Below are positions 9,901 to 17,889 of a stretch of 64,000 nt of DNA, piece after piece. This stretch comes from Deltaproteobacteria bacterium. GTDB lineage: Bacteria; Myxococcota_A; UBA9160; JAJDAL01. The stretch covers positions 1-64,000 of the forward strand of contig JAJDAL010000005.1 in NCBI GenBank assembly GCA_029261875.1, read 5' to 3'. The first letter of the stretch is position 1. Every line of letters starts with the position of its first letter. Made by a program: the position numbers and the translations under genes. The notes below the pieces were generated by a model that was not told the origin of the DNA, searched no databases, and saw only the letters and a list, made by a program, of their open reading frames with translations.

Positions 9901-10244
9901 AGATTCAGCTCCTCTACGTCGCTTCCCGACACGAATTCTCGAATGACCTGTACCCAGGGCCAGAAGGCCGGGGCGCCATGGTGTTCCGGGCAACGGCCCG
10001 AAAGGACGCGGGCCCCCCGGTCCCGCGCGTAGCTGCCGAATTCGTCGGCGAGCCGCGTCTTTCCGACGCCGGGCTCGCCGGTGATGAGAAGGATGGAACC
10101 CCGTTGGCTCCGTTGGGCCTCGGACAAGGCCGCCGAGAGGGTCGACATGGCGGGTTCCCGCCCGACGAACAGCCGTTCCGCGTCGAGCGGGGCTCGGGGA
10201 GCCGGCATCAGACCGAGGCCGGAGAACGGTACGTCGCGCGCCAT
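6906..10244 (-). CDS. AAA_16-type ATPase with TPR region
   Basis: The 1,112-residue cytoplasmic protein opens with VGRE and the Walker A motif GEPGVGKT (about 56-63). Walker B is VLLLDDLHWAD near 170-180. The N-terminal half matches the STAND/AAA_16 ATPases of MalT-like regulators and of adenylate-cyclase or kinase sensors. Residues about 420-900 are helical and TPR-like. The last 130 residues form a conserved block (YSDLEFRLKD.LGLRYIA.LL, then VTRTIKSALGKI and TGTFACYNPDPRIPVTW) that I have seen at the end of similar proteins. No HTH, cyclase or kinase domain is visible, so the output is unknown. ATG at 10244 is preferred over GTG at 10247 because GAGGA lies 5 nt upstream. The gene converges on the RHS operon with a 2-base gap. 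Confidence 0.8.
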   Translation of the reverse strand: MARDVPFSGLGLMPAPRAPLDAERLFVGREPAMSTLSAALSEAQRSQRGSILLITGEPGVGKTRLADEFGSYARDRGARVLSGRCPEHHGAPAFWPWVQVIREFVSGSDVEELNLGASEIEPIRHLLPNRDPTQPIPPPDAMDSENARFRFFDSVTLFLKEASRAQPLVLLLDDLHWADKSSLLLFQFLAREVGDFPILVIGTYRDYEVADDNPLVTVVQDPLCREIPLRGIGPDEVALLAQSIAKSRVSSEIVARIHRETEGNPFFVGEIVRLMLTEGQLDLPAGTDKIALPRGVRQVIGKRIRDLSQPCLELLRTASVIGREFSVPLLERVSRVPVESLLETLDEARHAHVLSTTDSVQGNFRFAHALLREVLYDGLATAKRLRLHRSIAEAMENDRNADCNESNLGELAFHFFQAAAFGDAEKAIDYSRRAGDAAVRMLAFEDAIRHYERALEALNLRPGIPDSMHCEIWVKLGNACIMASEPDRARSSFLQAAELSDRIDAAEIHARACFGLSEVTFEYGRIDDRVLNHLESGLAAVGDADSPLRARLLARLSVELCHTRDHRRFLPLSSESIAMARRTGDPGALAYALLKRQWIPFDPEQAQDRLERADEVVEMAYRAGDRALDLEGRIWRIVTLVNLGDIASVDTELEIFEERARAYKQPRFLWRLVRLWALRALMDGRFEEAEALATEAFQTGRDHAGNAAPAFWIQITQLRLQQGRSSEVLASVDKITERYPNVIPWRCALAHLYIIAGRTESARLEFERIVNTNLDELLQAPSGLISIAYLSEVAFQLKDLERASKLYALMLPYRDLNVETGLGVAAIGSTEHYLGLLATALEHWDAADTHFTRALESNTRMGAWPWVAHTQYSYATMLKGRGHAGDSEKARMLRDRCIESARSLGMKDLLARAESIEFETVETPSVRVETGEFKQHGDFWTISYSDLEFRLKDQLGLRYIAHLLNTPGTEVHSAELLAAGRGEPRRVAPEAHGEPVLDRKAQLAYRGRAETLREELEQAKDFNDIGRMERIREELNFIRDELSRSIGLGGQSRRMGSAGERARVSVTRTIKSALGKISIHHPELGAHLQATLRTGTFACYNPDPRIPVTWLT

Positions 10245-10370
10245 CACGGTCCTCAGAGTCTCATAGTTTCAAGCGTGGCGGAAGCCCCTATCATACCGAT
10301 TTTGTTGGACTAATTTGTGAAAATCACACCGAAAGTGTCGGCAAGCGTCCGAACTCAAGCGACGCATGAG

Positions 10371-11291
10371 TCAGAGCTGAGCAAAGCCCTTTAGAAGCTC
10401 GGGGTTGCGGGCCTCGACCAATCGACGGATTCCATCGCGCCAATCCACGCGGGTGGGACCGACCTGTTCGTGCAGCCGATCCAGGTTCATCGCCACGCTT
10501 CCCAGGGCGGTGGGGGTCGTCTCGAAGTGGGGGCGGATGCCCGTGAGTTGGCCCAGATAGGCGCACCAATCCTCGATGCTGACGCTTTCTCCCCCCCAGT
10601 TCAGCGTGAGGGCGGGGACCGAGGCGCGTTCGAGCAATAAGGGGACCTGCGCGATGTAGTCGTCCTCGTGGATCGGATTGAAGAGGGACGGGGAGTCGGG
10701 GTGAACGGGAATCTTGTGGCCGCCGTTCATCATCATCAGGTGATACCAGGGCCATCCGCCGTTGTTCCCGTAGGGGACGCTGAGGCGTGCGATGGTGGTG
10801 GGGAGGTTCCATTCCGCGGCGGCGAAGCGCGCCACGGATTCCGAGACGATCTTGCTGATGCTGTAGGTGGGAAACATGTTTCGGTGGTTGTCCCCCAGTG
10901 CATCGTCTTCCGTCAGGGGCTTGTGGCCCGCGTATTCGTAGACCGCCGCCGAGGAACAATGCAGCACCGCCTTGGCGTTGCGGCAGCGGGAAAGCAACCG
11001 GCCGAGCCCTTCGGCGTTGGCGGCCAGGTCGTAGGCGAAGTTTCCGCTCTTCACCACCGCGAAATTCAACACGTAGTCGAAGTCGTCGGGGATGCGGCCC
11101 GGATCGCCCGTGGCGAGGTCGAACTTCAAGCAGTCACCGCCGGCTTTCCGCAGGGCGGCTTCGTCTTCGGGCTTGCGGAACCGGCCCAGGCCCACGACCT
11201 CGTTGTCGACGGACAAGCTCCGGCAGAGGGGGAGGGCGACCTGGCTCGTCGCACCGGTGACGAGGATCTTCTGATTGGAAAGTTGTGCCAT
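10371..11291 (-). CDS. NAD-dependent epimerase/dehydratase family protein
   Basis: The 306-residue extended-SDR protein starts at an ATG with GGAGGA 8 nt upstream. The longer frame to 11438 adds an unrelated leader. The N-terminus reads ILVTGATSQVALPLCRSL, where the usual GxxGxxG dinucleotide loop is degenerate (GATSQVA). The active-site pattern YSISK is present near residue 151, with a Ser-rich strand (CSSAAVYE) before it. The substrate is likely a nucleotide sugar or a related alcohol or ketone, but nothing in the sequence says which. It is divergent from the GST-like gene, with only 52 bp between the start codons. An AT-rich 120 bp segment separates its 3' end from the ATPase gene. Confidence 0.75.
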   Translation of the reverse strand: MAQLSNQKILVTGATSQVALPLCRSLSVDNEVVGLGRFRKPEDEAALRKAGGDCLKFDLATGDPGRIPDDFDYVLNFAVVKSGNFAYDLAANAEGLGRLLSRCRNAKAVLHCSSAAVYEYAGHKPLTEDDALGDNHRNMFPTYSISKIVSESVARFAAAEWNLPTTIARLSVPYGNNGGWPWYHLMMMNGGHKIPVHPDSPSLFNPIHEDDYIAQVPLLLERASVPALTLNWGGESVSIEDWCAYLGQLTGIRPHFETTPTALGSVAMNLDRLHEQVGPTRVDWRDGIRRLVEARNPELLKGFAQL

Positions 11292-11343
11292 TATCGGGTT
11301 CCTCCGGTCGCATCGAGATGACCGGGATTGTCGGGGATCCAAC

Positions 11344-12114
11344 GTGGAATTTGTTGAAATTTCGGAAGCAAAAGAACGGACCGGCCTGCGGCTCGTCACC
11401 GTCGCCGGTGTGCCCAGTCCCTGGAGCGAGGCCGCCAAGGGGATCTTTCACGTGAAGAAGCTGCCCTGCGCGCTTGCGCGCATGAAGCCCAATGACGCCG
11501 AGGTGCTGGAGTGGACGGGTTCCCCGAGCGCCCCCATCGCGATCTACGAATCCGAAGCGCCCCGCACCGGATGGGCGGAAATTCTGTTGTTGGCCGAGCG
11601 GTTGGCGCCGGAGCCCGCGTTGCTTCCCCGCGACCCCGCAGAGCGGGCACTCGCCATGGGAATCGCCCACGAAATCTGTGGCGAGATGGGGCTCGGGTGG
11701 TGTCGGCGCCTCGCGGGGGTTGCGAGCGCGCTCGAACCCGACGGGGACCCGGGCTATCCCGAACCCGTGGCGCACTATCTCGGCGCCAAATACGGGTTTC
11801 GGCCGGGCTGTGGTCCGGAAGTCCGCCAACGCGTGCTCGACCTGCTCGGAATGCTCGGCGCGCGACTCCGCGCGCAACGGGACGCCGGGAGTCGCTATTT
11901 GATGGGCGCGTCGCTGACCGCGGTCGATATCTACTCGGCGACGTTTGCCTTTCTGTTTGCCGCGTTGGATCCCCGGGATTGTCCGCTGCCGGATCCGGTT
12001 CGCGCTTTCTTCAGCGCGATTGGCGACGAGGTCGCGGGAGCGATCGACCCTCTGTGGATCGAGCATCGGGACTTCATCTATCGCGAGCACCTCGAGCTTC
12101 CCGTTCAGTTGTAA
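11344..12114 (+). CDS. Glutathione S-transferase-like protein
   Basis: The 256-residue protein has a thioredoxin-like N-terminal part (LRLVTVAGVPSPWSEAAKGIFHVK, with YESEAPRTGWAEILLLAERLAP resembling the SRxI/E-S-x-A glutathione-contacting turn). An all-helical C-terminal half follows, with GSRYLMGASLTAVDIYSATF, the N-capping-like helix typical of GST C-terminal domains. The GTG at 11344 is preferred because the GST-like sequence begins there; the frame extending to 11275 would overlap the divergent epimerase start. No catalytic Cys or Ser can be assigned with confidence. It could act in detoxification or be a GST-fold protein without that activity. Confidence 0.65.
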   Translation: MEFVEISEAKERTGLRLVTVAGVPSPWSEAAKGIFHVKKLPCALARMKPNDAEVLEWTGSPSAPIAIYESEAPRTGWAEILLLAERLAPEPALLPRDPAERALAMGIAHEICGEMGLGWCRRLAGVASALEPDGDPGYPEPVAHYLGAKYGFRPGCGPEVRQRVLDLLGMLGARLRAQRDAGSRYLMGASLTAVDIYSATFAFLFAALDPRDCPLPDPVRAFFSAIGDEVAGAIDPLWIEHRDFIYREHLELPVQL

Positions 12115-12229
12115 CGGCGGGGTGAGGGTTTAGAACGAAGTTTTCTTTCCCGCCGGGGCGCGATTTCGATACATTCCGTCGCGTAACCGAAAGCGCCCGC
12201 TCGTGAAACGCGCGGGCTGGGGGGAAAAG

Positions 12230-12727
12230 ATGAAACGGACGACAGCGGTATGGCTCGTGGCGAGCCTGCTGATCCTCGCGCCTGCGGGTGGCGCGTTGGC
12301 GGGAGACACGGATATCGGATGCGGGCCGGGCACCCAGATCTGGGACGGCAATTCGGGACTCGCTCCCAAGGTTTTGGGCGCGACGACCAACGGAACCTTC
12401 GGGCTCCAGACTTTCGGCATCACCTTCGGCACGATCGGCTGCAACAGCGGCGGGACGGTGACCGCGGACGCACGCCTGCGGCACTTTGCAGCGGGCAACC
12501 TGGACCAACTCGCCGAAGACATGGCGCGCGGGGACGGAGATGCGCTCGAAACCTTTGCGCACCTGATGGGAATCCCGGAGCAAGATCGCCCGGTCTTCTA
12601 CGGTTTCGCGAAGCAACACTTCGCCGAGATCTTTGCTGGTGACGAAGTCACGGAACGCGACATGATTGCCGCGTTGCAGGGTCTGCTGGCCGATGAAGAC
12701 ACCCTGGCGGTCTACGTCGGAGGCTGA
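12230..12727 (+). CDS. DUF3015 family exported protein
   Basis: The 165-residue protein has a signal peptide ending GGALAG and the DUF3015 pattern in order: DIGCGPGTQIW, a TTNGTFGLQTFGI motif, FGTIGCNSGG, then a helical region with NLDQLAEDMARGDGDALETFA. The family is small, exported and of unknown function. It is often found next to DUF4105 proteins, as here. The ATG at 12230 follows GGGGGAAAAG and gives a clean signal peptide, unlike the in-frame start at 12203. The reading frame of the DUF4105 gene begins inside this one. Confidence 0.8.
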   Translation: MKRTTAVWLVASLLILAPAGGALAGDTDIGCGPGTQIWDGNSGLAPKVLGATTNGTFGLQTFGITFGTIGCNSGGTVTADARLRHFAAGNLDQLAEDMARGDGDALETFAHLMGIPEQDRPVFYGFAKQHFAEIFAGDEVTERDMIAALQGLLADEDTLAVYVGG

Positions 12728-14726
12728 TTCGGACGTTTCGCGACTCCCCGCGCGCGCCCTGCGCGCGGGGAGTTTCGAAATCGGGTTCGCGATTTTCTTC
12801 TTTCTCTGGATTGGTGCTTCCGATGCCCATTCCGCGGCGTCCGCGCTTTCCCCATCCGCAGAGCGCTATCTCGAAATTCTGATCGCACGAGCCGAAGCGC
12901 AATCCCTCGCGCGCGACCCCCAGTGGCGCGCGTTGCTCCACTATCGCGTGCATCCCGTCACGCGGCGCCACACGAGCCACGTGGACGATGCGGACTTCTT
13001 CGCCTCTCCCGCAGGTGCGAGCGATCTCGAAGGAGAGCTCGACGCCACCCTGCGCGCCTTCTTCGAGCAAGAGTTGCGTCCGCTGGGGGATTCCGAACGA
13101 CAGCACAGCCAATGTGCCTGGAAGGCGCGCTATGTCTGGCTCAAGGCGCAACTCGAATTCGATCCGAATCGACTGCCCGAGCGCAGCTGTCCGGGCTACG
13201 ACGAATGGATTGCCGCCCTCGATCCGGCCGGACTGACGCTGATTTTCGCGGAAGCGTTCATGAACAATCCGGCTTCGATGTTCGGCCATACGCTCTTGCG
13301 GGTCGACAGTCGCGAGTCCCTTGCGTCCGTCGATTTGCTGGGGTGGGCGATCAATTATTCCGGCGCCACCGGCGGCGATTCCGGCCCCGTGTACGCGATG
13401 AAGGGCGTGTTTGGCTTCTATCCCGGTTTCTACGACGTACAGCCGTACTACGAGAAGGTGAAGGAATACGGGGATTGGGAGAATCGGGACATCTGGGAGT
13501 ACCCGATCGCCCTCGCGCCCGCAGAACTCGAGCGATTGCTCATGCACCTGTGGGAACTCCAGGGGATCGCCTTCGACTATTTCTATTTCGACGAGAATTG
13601 TTCCTATCAACTGCTGGCATTGCTCGAAGTCGCGCGCCCGACGCTCGACATGACGTCGCGCTTTCCTCTTTGGGTCATTCCTTCGGATACGGTGCGCGTT
13701 GCGCTGGACGGCGTGGGTCTTCTCGGGCCACCGACGTTTCGTCCTTCGGCGGCCACGGAGTTGCGCGCGGAGATCGAGCAACTCGCCCCGGGCGATTTGG
13801 AGCGCGTGCAACGCCTGGTCGACGGCAGTCTGCAACCGACGGATCCGAGTCTGAACGCGCTCAGTGATCTGCGGCGCGCCGCGGTCCTCGCCGCCGCCTA
13901 CGACGTTCTCCGCTACGCGTATCTCGCCAAAGAGATCGATCGAAAGGCATCCGCCGCCCGGGCGCGCAGGATTCTCGTGGCGCGAAGCCAGGTCGACGTG
14001 AGCGGGACGCCCTTCGATCCCGTTCCGGTTCCCCGGGTTCGACCCGACCAAGGCCACGGTTCCGCGCGGTTCGCGTTGGCAACCGGCTACCGCGAGGGGG
14101 CGCCCTACGTCGAAGCCCGCTTTCGTCCGGCGCTCCACGATTGGACCGATGCGATCGGGGGCTACACGCCCGGCGCGCAAATTCAGCTGTTCGACCTGGC
14201 GTTTCGCTATCTCCCCCACGATCGCAAGCTTCGCTTACACGAGTTGGTGTTGCTCGACCTGGGGTCTCTCGTGCCGTGGGATCCGATCTTTCGAAAGGTC
14301 TCCTACGCCTTCGATACGGGCTTGCGAACGCGTTGGAGACCCGACGGGGAGGATCTCGAACCGGAACTCCTGTGGCGTACGCGCGGGAGTTATGGGTTTA
14401 CCGCAGCCATCACGCCCAACGTCTGGGCGTACGGATTGGCGGAAATGAGTCTCGATGTCGGGGCGAGTCTCACACCCGAATATGCGGTCGGCCTGGGACC
14501 GCGTCTCGGAATTCAATGGCGAGACACGTCGGATCGGTTTTCGGGCCATTGGTTCGGGCGCGCAACGGGTTACGCCGTGGGGGACACGACGACGGCCGCG
14601 CAGGTGGGCTTCGAGCAACGCTGGCGCACTTCGCGCCACACCGCGTGGGTCCTTTCGGCCAACTGGAACCGGGACTTTCACAACACCTGGTACGACACCG
14701 GCTTGCGTTGGAACATCTACTTTTGA
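12693..14726 (+). CDS. DUF4105 (Lnb-type N-acyltransferase) domain protein
   Basis: The product is about 677 residues. A hydrophobic export segment (FEIGFAIFFFLWIGASDAHS) is followed by a region with RRHTSHVDDADFF, then the DUF4105 signature FMNNPASMFGHTLLRVD and FYFDENCSYQLLALLE, which supplies the conserved His and Cys. The C-terminal 250 residues look like an outer-membrane beta-barrel with alternating aromatic strands and a terminal NWNRDFHNTWYDT...WNIYF. In the related Lnb enzyme of Gram-positive bacteria this domain N-acylates lipoproteins; whether this protein does so is unknown. The start is uncertain: ATG 12693 or 12666, both inside the upstream gene. A strong hairpin lies in its first codons. 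Confidence 0.75.
   Translation: MKTPWRSTSEADSDVSRLPARALRAGSFEIGFAIFFFLWIGASDAHSAASALSPSAERYLEILIARAEAQSLARDPQWRALLHYRVHPVTRRHTSHVDDADFFASPAGASDLEGELDATLRAFFEQELRPLGDSERQHSQCAWKARYVWLKAQLEFDPNRLPERSCPGYDEWIAALDPAGLTLIFAEAFMNNPASMFGHTLLRVDSRESLASVDLLGWAINYSGATGGDSGPVYAMKGVFGFYPGFYDVQPYYEKVKEYGDWENRDIWEYPIALAPAELERLLMHLWELQGIAFDYFYFDENCSYQLLALLEVARPTLDMTSRFPLWVIPSDTVRVALDGVGLLGPPTFRPSAATELRAEIEQLAPGDLERVQRLVDGSLQPTDPSLNALSDLRRAAVLAAAYDVLRYAYLAKEIDRKASAARARRILVARSQVDVSGTPFDPVPVPRVRPDQGHGSARFALATGYREGAPYVEARFRPALHDWTDAIGGYTPGAQIQLFDLAFRYLPHDRKLRLHELVLLDLGSLVPWDPIFRKVSYAFDTGLRTRWRPDGEDLEPELLWRTRGSYGFTAAITPNVWAYGLAEMSLDVGASLTPEYAVGLGPRLGIQWRDTSDRFSGHWFGRATGYAVGDTTTAAQVGFEQRWRTSRHTAWVLSANWNRDFHNTWYDTGLRWNIYF
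12743..12773. other. Perfect 13-bp hairpin across the DUF3015/DUF4105 junction
   Basis: ACTCCCCGCGCGC at 12743-12755 is the exact reverse complement of 12761-12773, with loop GCCCT, and is followed by TTTCG. It begins 15 bp after the DUF3015 stop and lies within the first codons of the DUF4105 frame. It could reduce read-through, making the exported DUF3015 protein more abundant than the barrel protein, or act as an RNA stabiliser. A poor T-run makes full termination unlikely. Confidence 0.6.
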
Positions 14727-14730
14727 CCGG

Positions 14731-15165
14731 CTAGCGCGGAGGGCGCTTGAGGTGCCCCCTGGTGTTTCCCACGAAGTCGGTGAAGACACGCCGCTCGGCG
14801 AAGCGCCAACGCGACCCCACGCACTCGAACCGATCGCGGTAGCGACCCGCCACGATGGTCTGCAACGGAACTTCCTCGGTGCCTTGCAGGACCGTGAAAT
14901 AGGAACGCGCTCGCGCCGTCGATTCGTCGCGATCCACCTCGATGTCGACGTTGGTGGTGACGTGTTGGGTACGCGGCGTGCCGTCTTCGTAGAGGATGAC
15001 GAATTCGCGTAGGACGGCTTCGAGTCGGTCGCCGGGAATCAACGGGCCCTCGCCGGCCCCGTAGCCCGCATGCGCGAACAGGGCGCCGACACCGGCCAGG
15101 TCGCCTCGGTCCAAGCGTTCCGCATAGGCGAAAATCAGGCCGCGGATGGCGCGATCGACGCTCAT
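14731..15165 (-). CDS. SnoaL-like (NTF2 fold) protein
   Basis: The 144-residue protein opens with a helix (IRGLIFAYAERLDRGDLAGVGALFA) and has the cone-shaped sheet pattern of the SnoaL/NTF2 superfamily, including HVTTNVDIEVDRDESTARARSYFTV and RWRFAERRVFTDFVGN. Members are isomerases, dehydratases, ring-hydroxylating dioxygenase beta subunits or ligand-binding proteins. No diagnostic catalytic pair can be assigned. It converges on the DUF4105 gene (4-base gap) and is divergent from the serine hydrolase operon, 55 bp apart. Two other SnoaL-like genes are at 34491 and 54093. Confidence 0.7.
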   Translation of the reverse strand: MSVDRAIRGLIFAYAERLDRGDLAGVGALFAHAGYGAGEGPLIPGDRLEAVLREFVILYEDGTPRTQHVTTNVDIEVDRDESTARARSYFTVLQGTEEVPLQTIVAGRYRDRFECVGSRWRFAERRVFTDFVGNTRGHLKRPPR

Positions 15166-15220
15166 GGCGACCGAGCGTACCGCTTTGCGGGGGCAGGGGC
15201 AGGCGGTATGATGCGAAGCC

Positions 15221-16348
15221 GTGTCGATCGACGAGCTTCAATCCACTCTCGAGGAATTCGTCGGCAGCGGTGGGCTGCCCTCCGGGCAAGTCGCCGTGGC
15301 CCGCGACGGGGCGTTGCTTGCGGAGTTCGCTGCGGGAAACGTCGTCTGCGCGGGGAAAACGTGCACGGCCAGCGGGCAGACCCTCTACCACAGCTTCTCG
15401 ACCACCAAGGCGGTCGTTTCCTCGGCGCTTTGGTTGTGCATCCAGGACGGGAAGCTCGAAGCGTCCCAAGCGGTCGCCGAATGGATCCCCGAGTTTGCGG
15501 AAAACGACAAAGGCTCGGTTCGCATCGAACATCTCCTGACCCACACGGCGGGCTTTCCGGACGCGCCGTTCAAGGCCCTGGAATGGGAGGATCGCGCGCG
15601 CCGCCGGGCGCGCTTCGCGAGCTGGCGTCTCGATTGGGCGCCGGGTTCGCGCTTCACCTACCACCCGACGTCGAGCATGTGGGTCGTCGCGGAATTGATC
15701 GAGCGGGCTTCGGGTGGAGACTTCCGCGATTTCGTGCGCGCACGGGTCACGGAACCGCTGGGGCTCAAGAATTATTTTTTGTCGCTTCCCGAAAGCGAAC
15801 AGCATCGGGTTGCGGATGTCGCGGTGTTCGGTGACGAAGCCGACGCGGAAGCGCTGCGTGGTGCGGGACTCGCGATTCCGCGCGACATCCTGGCGGGGGC
15901 GAGTCTGTTGGAGTTCAACGCTCCGGAAATCCGCGCCATCGGAACGCCTTCGGGGGGCGGGATTACGAACGCAGCGGATCTGGCGCTCTTCTACCAGGGT
16001 CTCTTGCATGGACGCGCGTCGGGCGGGGATGAAATCTGGAACCCCGAGACCCTGCGGGAAGGACTGCGCGTGCGAACCGGGGACCTGATCGATCCCATGA
16101 CGAAGCGCGCGGCGAACCGGAGTCTCGGCTTGGTGATCGCGGGCGACGAACAGCGCGTATTCCGCAGTTTCGCGCCGGGCAATTCACCCGAGGCCTTTGG
16201 ACACGCGGGGGCGGGCGGCCAAATTGCCTGGGGGGACCCGGCGAGCGGGCTTTCGTTCGCGTTCCTGACCCACGGGGCGGAACGCAATCCGCTGCGCATG
16301 GGAGCGCGAATTCTGAAACTGTCGAGCCTGGCGGCATCACTCGACTAG
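15221..16348 (+). CDS. Beta-lactamase-family serine hydrolase/esterase
   Basis: The 375-residue protein has no signal peptide and so is probably cytoplasmic, unlike true class C beta-lactamases. The SxxK catalytic motif is STTK (Ser60, Lys63). YHPTSSMW near 147 supplies the tyrosine motif. GGG/HAGAGGQ near residue 330 is the third active-site element. This fits the esterase/carboxylesterase branch of the class C family. The GTG at 15221 is used; upstream ATGs are in another frame. It is the first gene of a tight + strand operon with an EthD-like protein and an SDR, which suggests hydrolysis of an ester or lactone before a dehydrogenase step. That pathway is inference. Confidence 0.75.
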   Translation: MSIDELQSTLEEFVGSGGLPSGQVAVARDGALLAEFAAGNVVCAGKTCTASGQTLYHSFSTTKAVVSSALWLCIQDGKLEASQAVAEWIPEFAENDKGSVRIEHLLTHTAGFPDAPFKALEWEDRARRRARFASWRLDWAPGSRFTYHPTSSMWVVAELIERASGGDFRDFVRARVTEPLGLKNYFLSLPESEQHRVADVAVFGDEADAEALRGAGLAIPRDILAGASLLEFNAPEIRAIGTPSGGGITNAADLALFYQGLLHGRASGGDEIWNPETLREGLRVRTGDLIDPMTKRAANRSLGLVIAGDEQRVFRSFAPGNSPEAFGHAGAGGQIAWGDPASGLSFAFLTHGAERNPLRMGARILKLSSLAASLD

Positions 16349-16355
16349 GAGACAC

Positions 16356-17057
16356 GTGGAGAAACTCGTCTACGTCCTTTGGAAGCGGGATTCCGATCAA
16401 CCCAACGGGTTTCGGGATCGGGTGCTCGGGGAAGTCGCCACGCGCTTGCAGTCCCTGCGGGCGCGCAAGCTCGAGGTCAATCTCGGCGATCGCGACACCG
16501 CCTACGCGGAAGCCGTGCGGCGCACGAAGCTCGATCCGCCGCCGGTGGGGATTCTTTCGTTCTGGCTCGATTCGGCGGACGACCGCGGACCCCTCGAAGA
16601 CGTGTTGGCGGAATCGACGGGGAGCTTTCACGGATACCTGGTGGTGGAATCCGTACCGATTCGAAACACCACGCAATCGGTTCCCCTGGGTCAACGCACG
16701 CCGGGGGTCAATATGATCGCTTTGTTGGAACGACCCGACTGGATCGAATGGGAGGCTTGGATCGCACACTGGCACGGTCACCACCGCAAGGTCGCGCTCG
16801 AGACCCAGTGCACCTTCTACTACACCCGCAATGTGGTGGTGCGCGCGCTGACCGCCGACGCGCCGCCGTGGCAGGGCATCGTGGAAGAGGGGTTTCCCGC
16901 GGAAGCGGTCACCGATTCGATGCTTTGGTATTGCGCGCAAGGCAATCCCGAAACCATGCAGAAGAACCTCAAGCGTATGGTGGAAAGCTGCCAGGCATTC
17001 CTGGATCTCGATCGGGTCGAGTCACACCCGACCTCTCAATATCGCATTAGCGAGTAA
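16356..17057 (+). CDS. EthD-like dimeric alpha-beta barrel protein
   Basis: The 233-residue protein starts with GTG, preceded by AGGAGA, 7 bases after the hydrolase stop. The N-terminus MEKLVYVLWKRDSDQPNGFRD and the second half (MIALLERPDWIEWEAWIAHWHGHHRKVA) look like two ferredoxin-like halves of the EthD/stress-responsive barrel family, with the HW.GHH segment typical of such proteins. Some members help P450 or ring-opening reactions; most have no known function. No cofactor site is visible. Its place between an esterase and an SDR suggests a role in the same catabolic step. Confidence 0.6.
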   Translation: MEKLVYVLWKRDSDQPNGFRDRVLGEVATRLQSLRARKLEVNLGDRDTAYAEAVRRTKLDPPPVGILSFWLDSADDRGPLEDVLAESTGSFHGYLVVESVPIRNTTQSVPLGQRTPGVNMIALLERPDWIEWEAWIAHWHGHHRKVALETQCTFYYTRNVVVRALTADAPPWQGIVEEGFPAEAVTDSMLWYCAQGNPETMQKNLKRMVESCQAFLDLDRVESHPTSQYRISE

Positions 17058-17072
17058 ATGGAGCATTCGACC

Positions 17073-17867
17073 ATGGGGCGACTCGACGGAAAGGTGGCAA
17101 TCGTGAGCGGCGCGGCGCGCGGGACGGGTGAGAGCATCGCGCGCCTGTTTGCGGAGGAGGGCGCACGGGTCGTTCTCGCAGACGTGCGCGACGACCTCGG
17201 GGAACAGGTCGCGAAACAGATCGGCGACGCCGCCCTGTATGTGCACCTCGATGTGACGCGCGAGGAGGATTGGAAGAATGCGGTGGAAACCAGCGTGGGG
17301 CATTTTGGTGGCGTCGATGTGCTGGTCAACAATGCCGCGCTGCTCCACCTGGCTGCGATCGAGGACACCACGGCCCAGGATTTCGAGCGCCTGGTGGCGG
17401 TCAACCAGATCGGAACGTTTCTGGGCATCAAGAGCGTGGCGCCCGCGATGAAGGACGCCGGGCGCGGATCGATCGTCAACATCGCTTCCATCGACGGCCT
17501 GCGGGGACAGAACGGTGTCGTGGCCTACGCGTCGACCAAATGGGCCGTGCGGGGAATCACCCGAGTGGCTGCGGTGGAACTCGGCCGATTCGGGATTCGC
17601 GTCAACGCCGTGTGCCCCGAAGCCGGTAGCGGGGAAATGATGGCGCCCTTCATCCCCGACGGGATCGACGTCGAGAAAGTGGCGTCGCATTCCTGGCCGC
17701 TCCTCGCGACCCAGAAGGAGCGCAGGATCGCGGATCGGGTGCGGGACGTGGCCAAGATGGCGTTGTTCCTCGCTTCCGACGACAGCGCGTCGTGCACGGC
17801 TTCGGATTTTCCGGTGGAAGGCGGGAATTCGACGGCCAAGCTCACCCGTGGAGCGCCCGGCTCCTAG
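17073..17867 (+). CDS. SDR family NAD(P)-dependent oxidoreductase
   Basis: The classical SDR has 264 residues. The cofactor loop is SGAARGTG (12-19), the NNAA motif is near residue 90, the catalytic Ser lies in NIASIDG and the Tyr-Lys pair is YASTK (Tyr152, Lys156). The acidic residue after the second strand (LADVRDD) suggests NAD(H) preference. The ATG at 17073 has GGAG 9 nt upstream and matches the usual MGRLDGKVA start. The in-frame ATG at 17058 adds five residues. It is the last gene of the operon. It resembles 3-alpha/20-beta-hydroxysteroid-type dehydrogenases, but the substrate cannot be read from sequence. Confidence 0.85.
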   Translation: MGRLDGKVAIVSGAARGTGESIARLFAEEGARVVLADVRDDLGEQVAKQIGDAALYVHLDVTREEDWKNAVETSVGHFGGVDVLVNNAALLHLAAIEDTTAQDFERLVAVNQIGTFLGIKSVAPAMKDAGRGSIVNIASIDGLRGQNGVVAYASTKWAVRGITRVAAVELGRFGIRVNAVCPEAGSGEMMAPFIPDGIDVEKVASHSWPLLATQKERRIADRVRDVAKMALFLASDDSASCTASDFPVEGGNSTAKLTRGAPGS

Positions 17868-17889
17868 GCGCATCCCGCTGCGACGTCGA

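Noticed and set aside
14731-15165. SnoaL-like gene as an immunity protein
   Set aside because: It is not next to an RHS tip, and its sequence matches enzyme-like SnoaL proteins.
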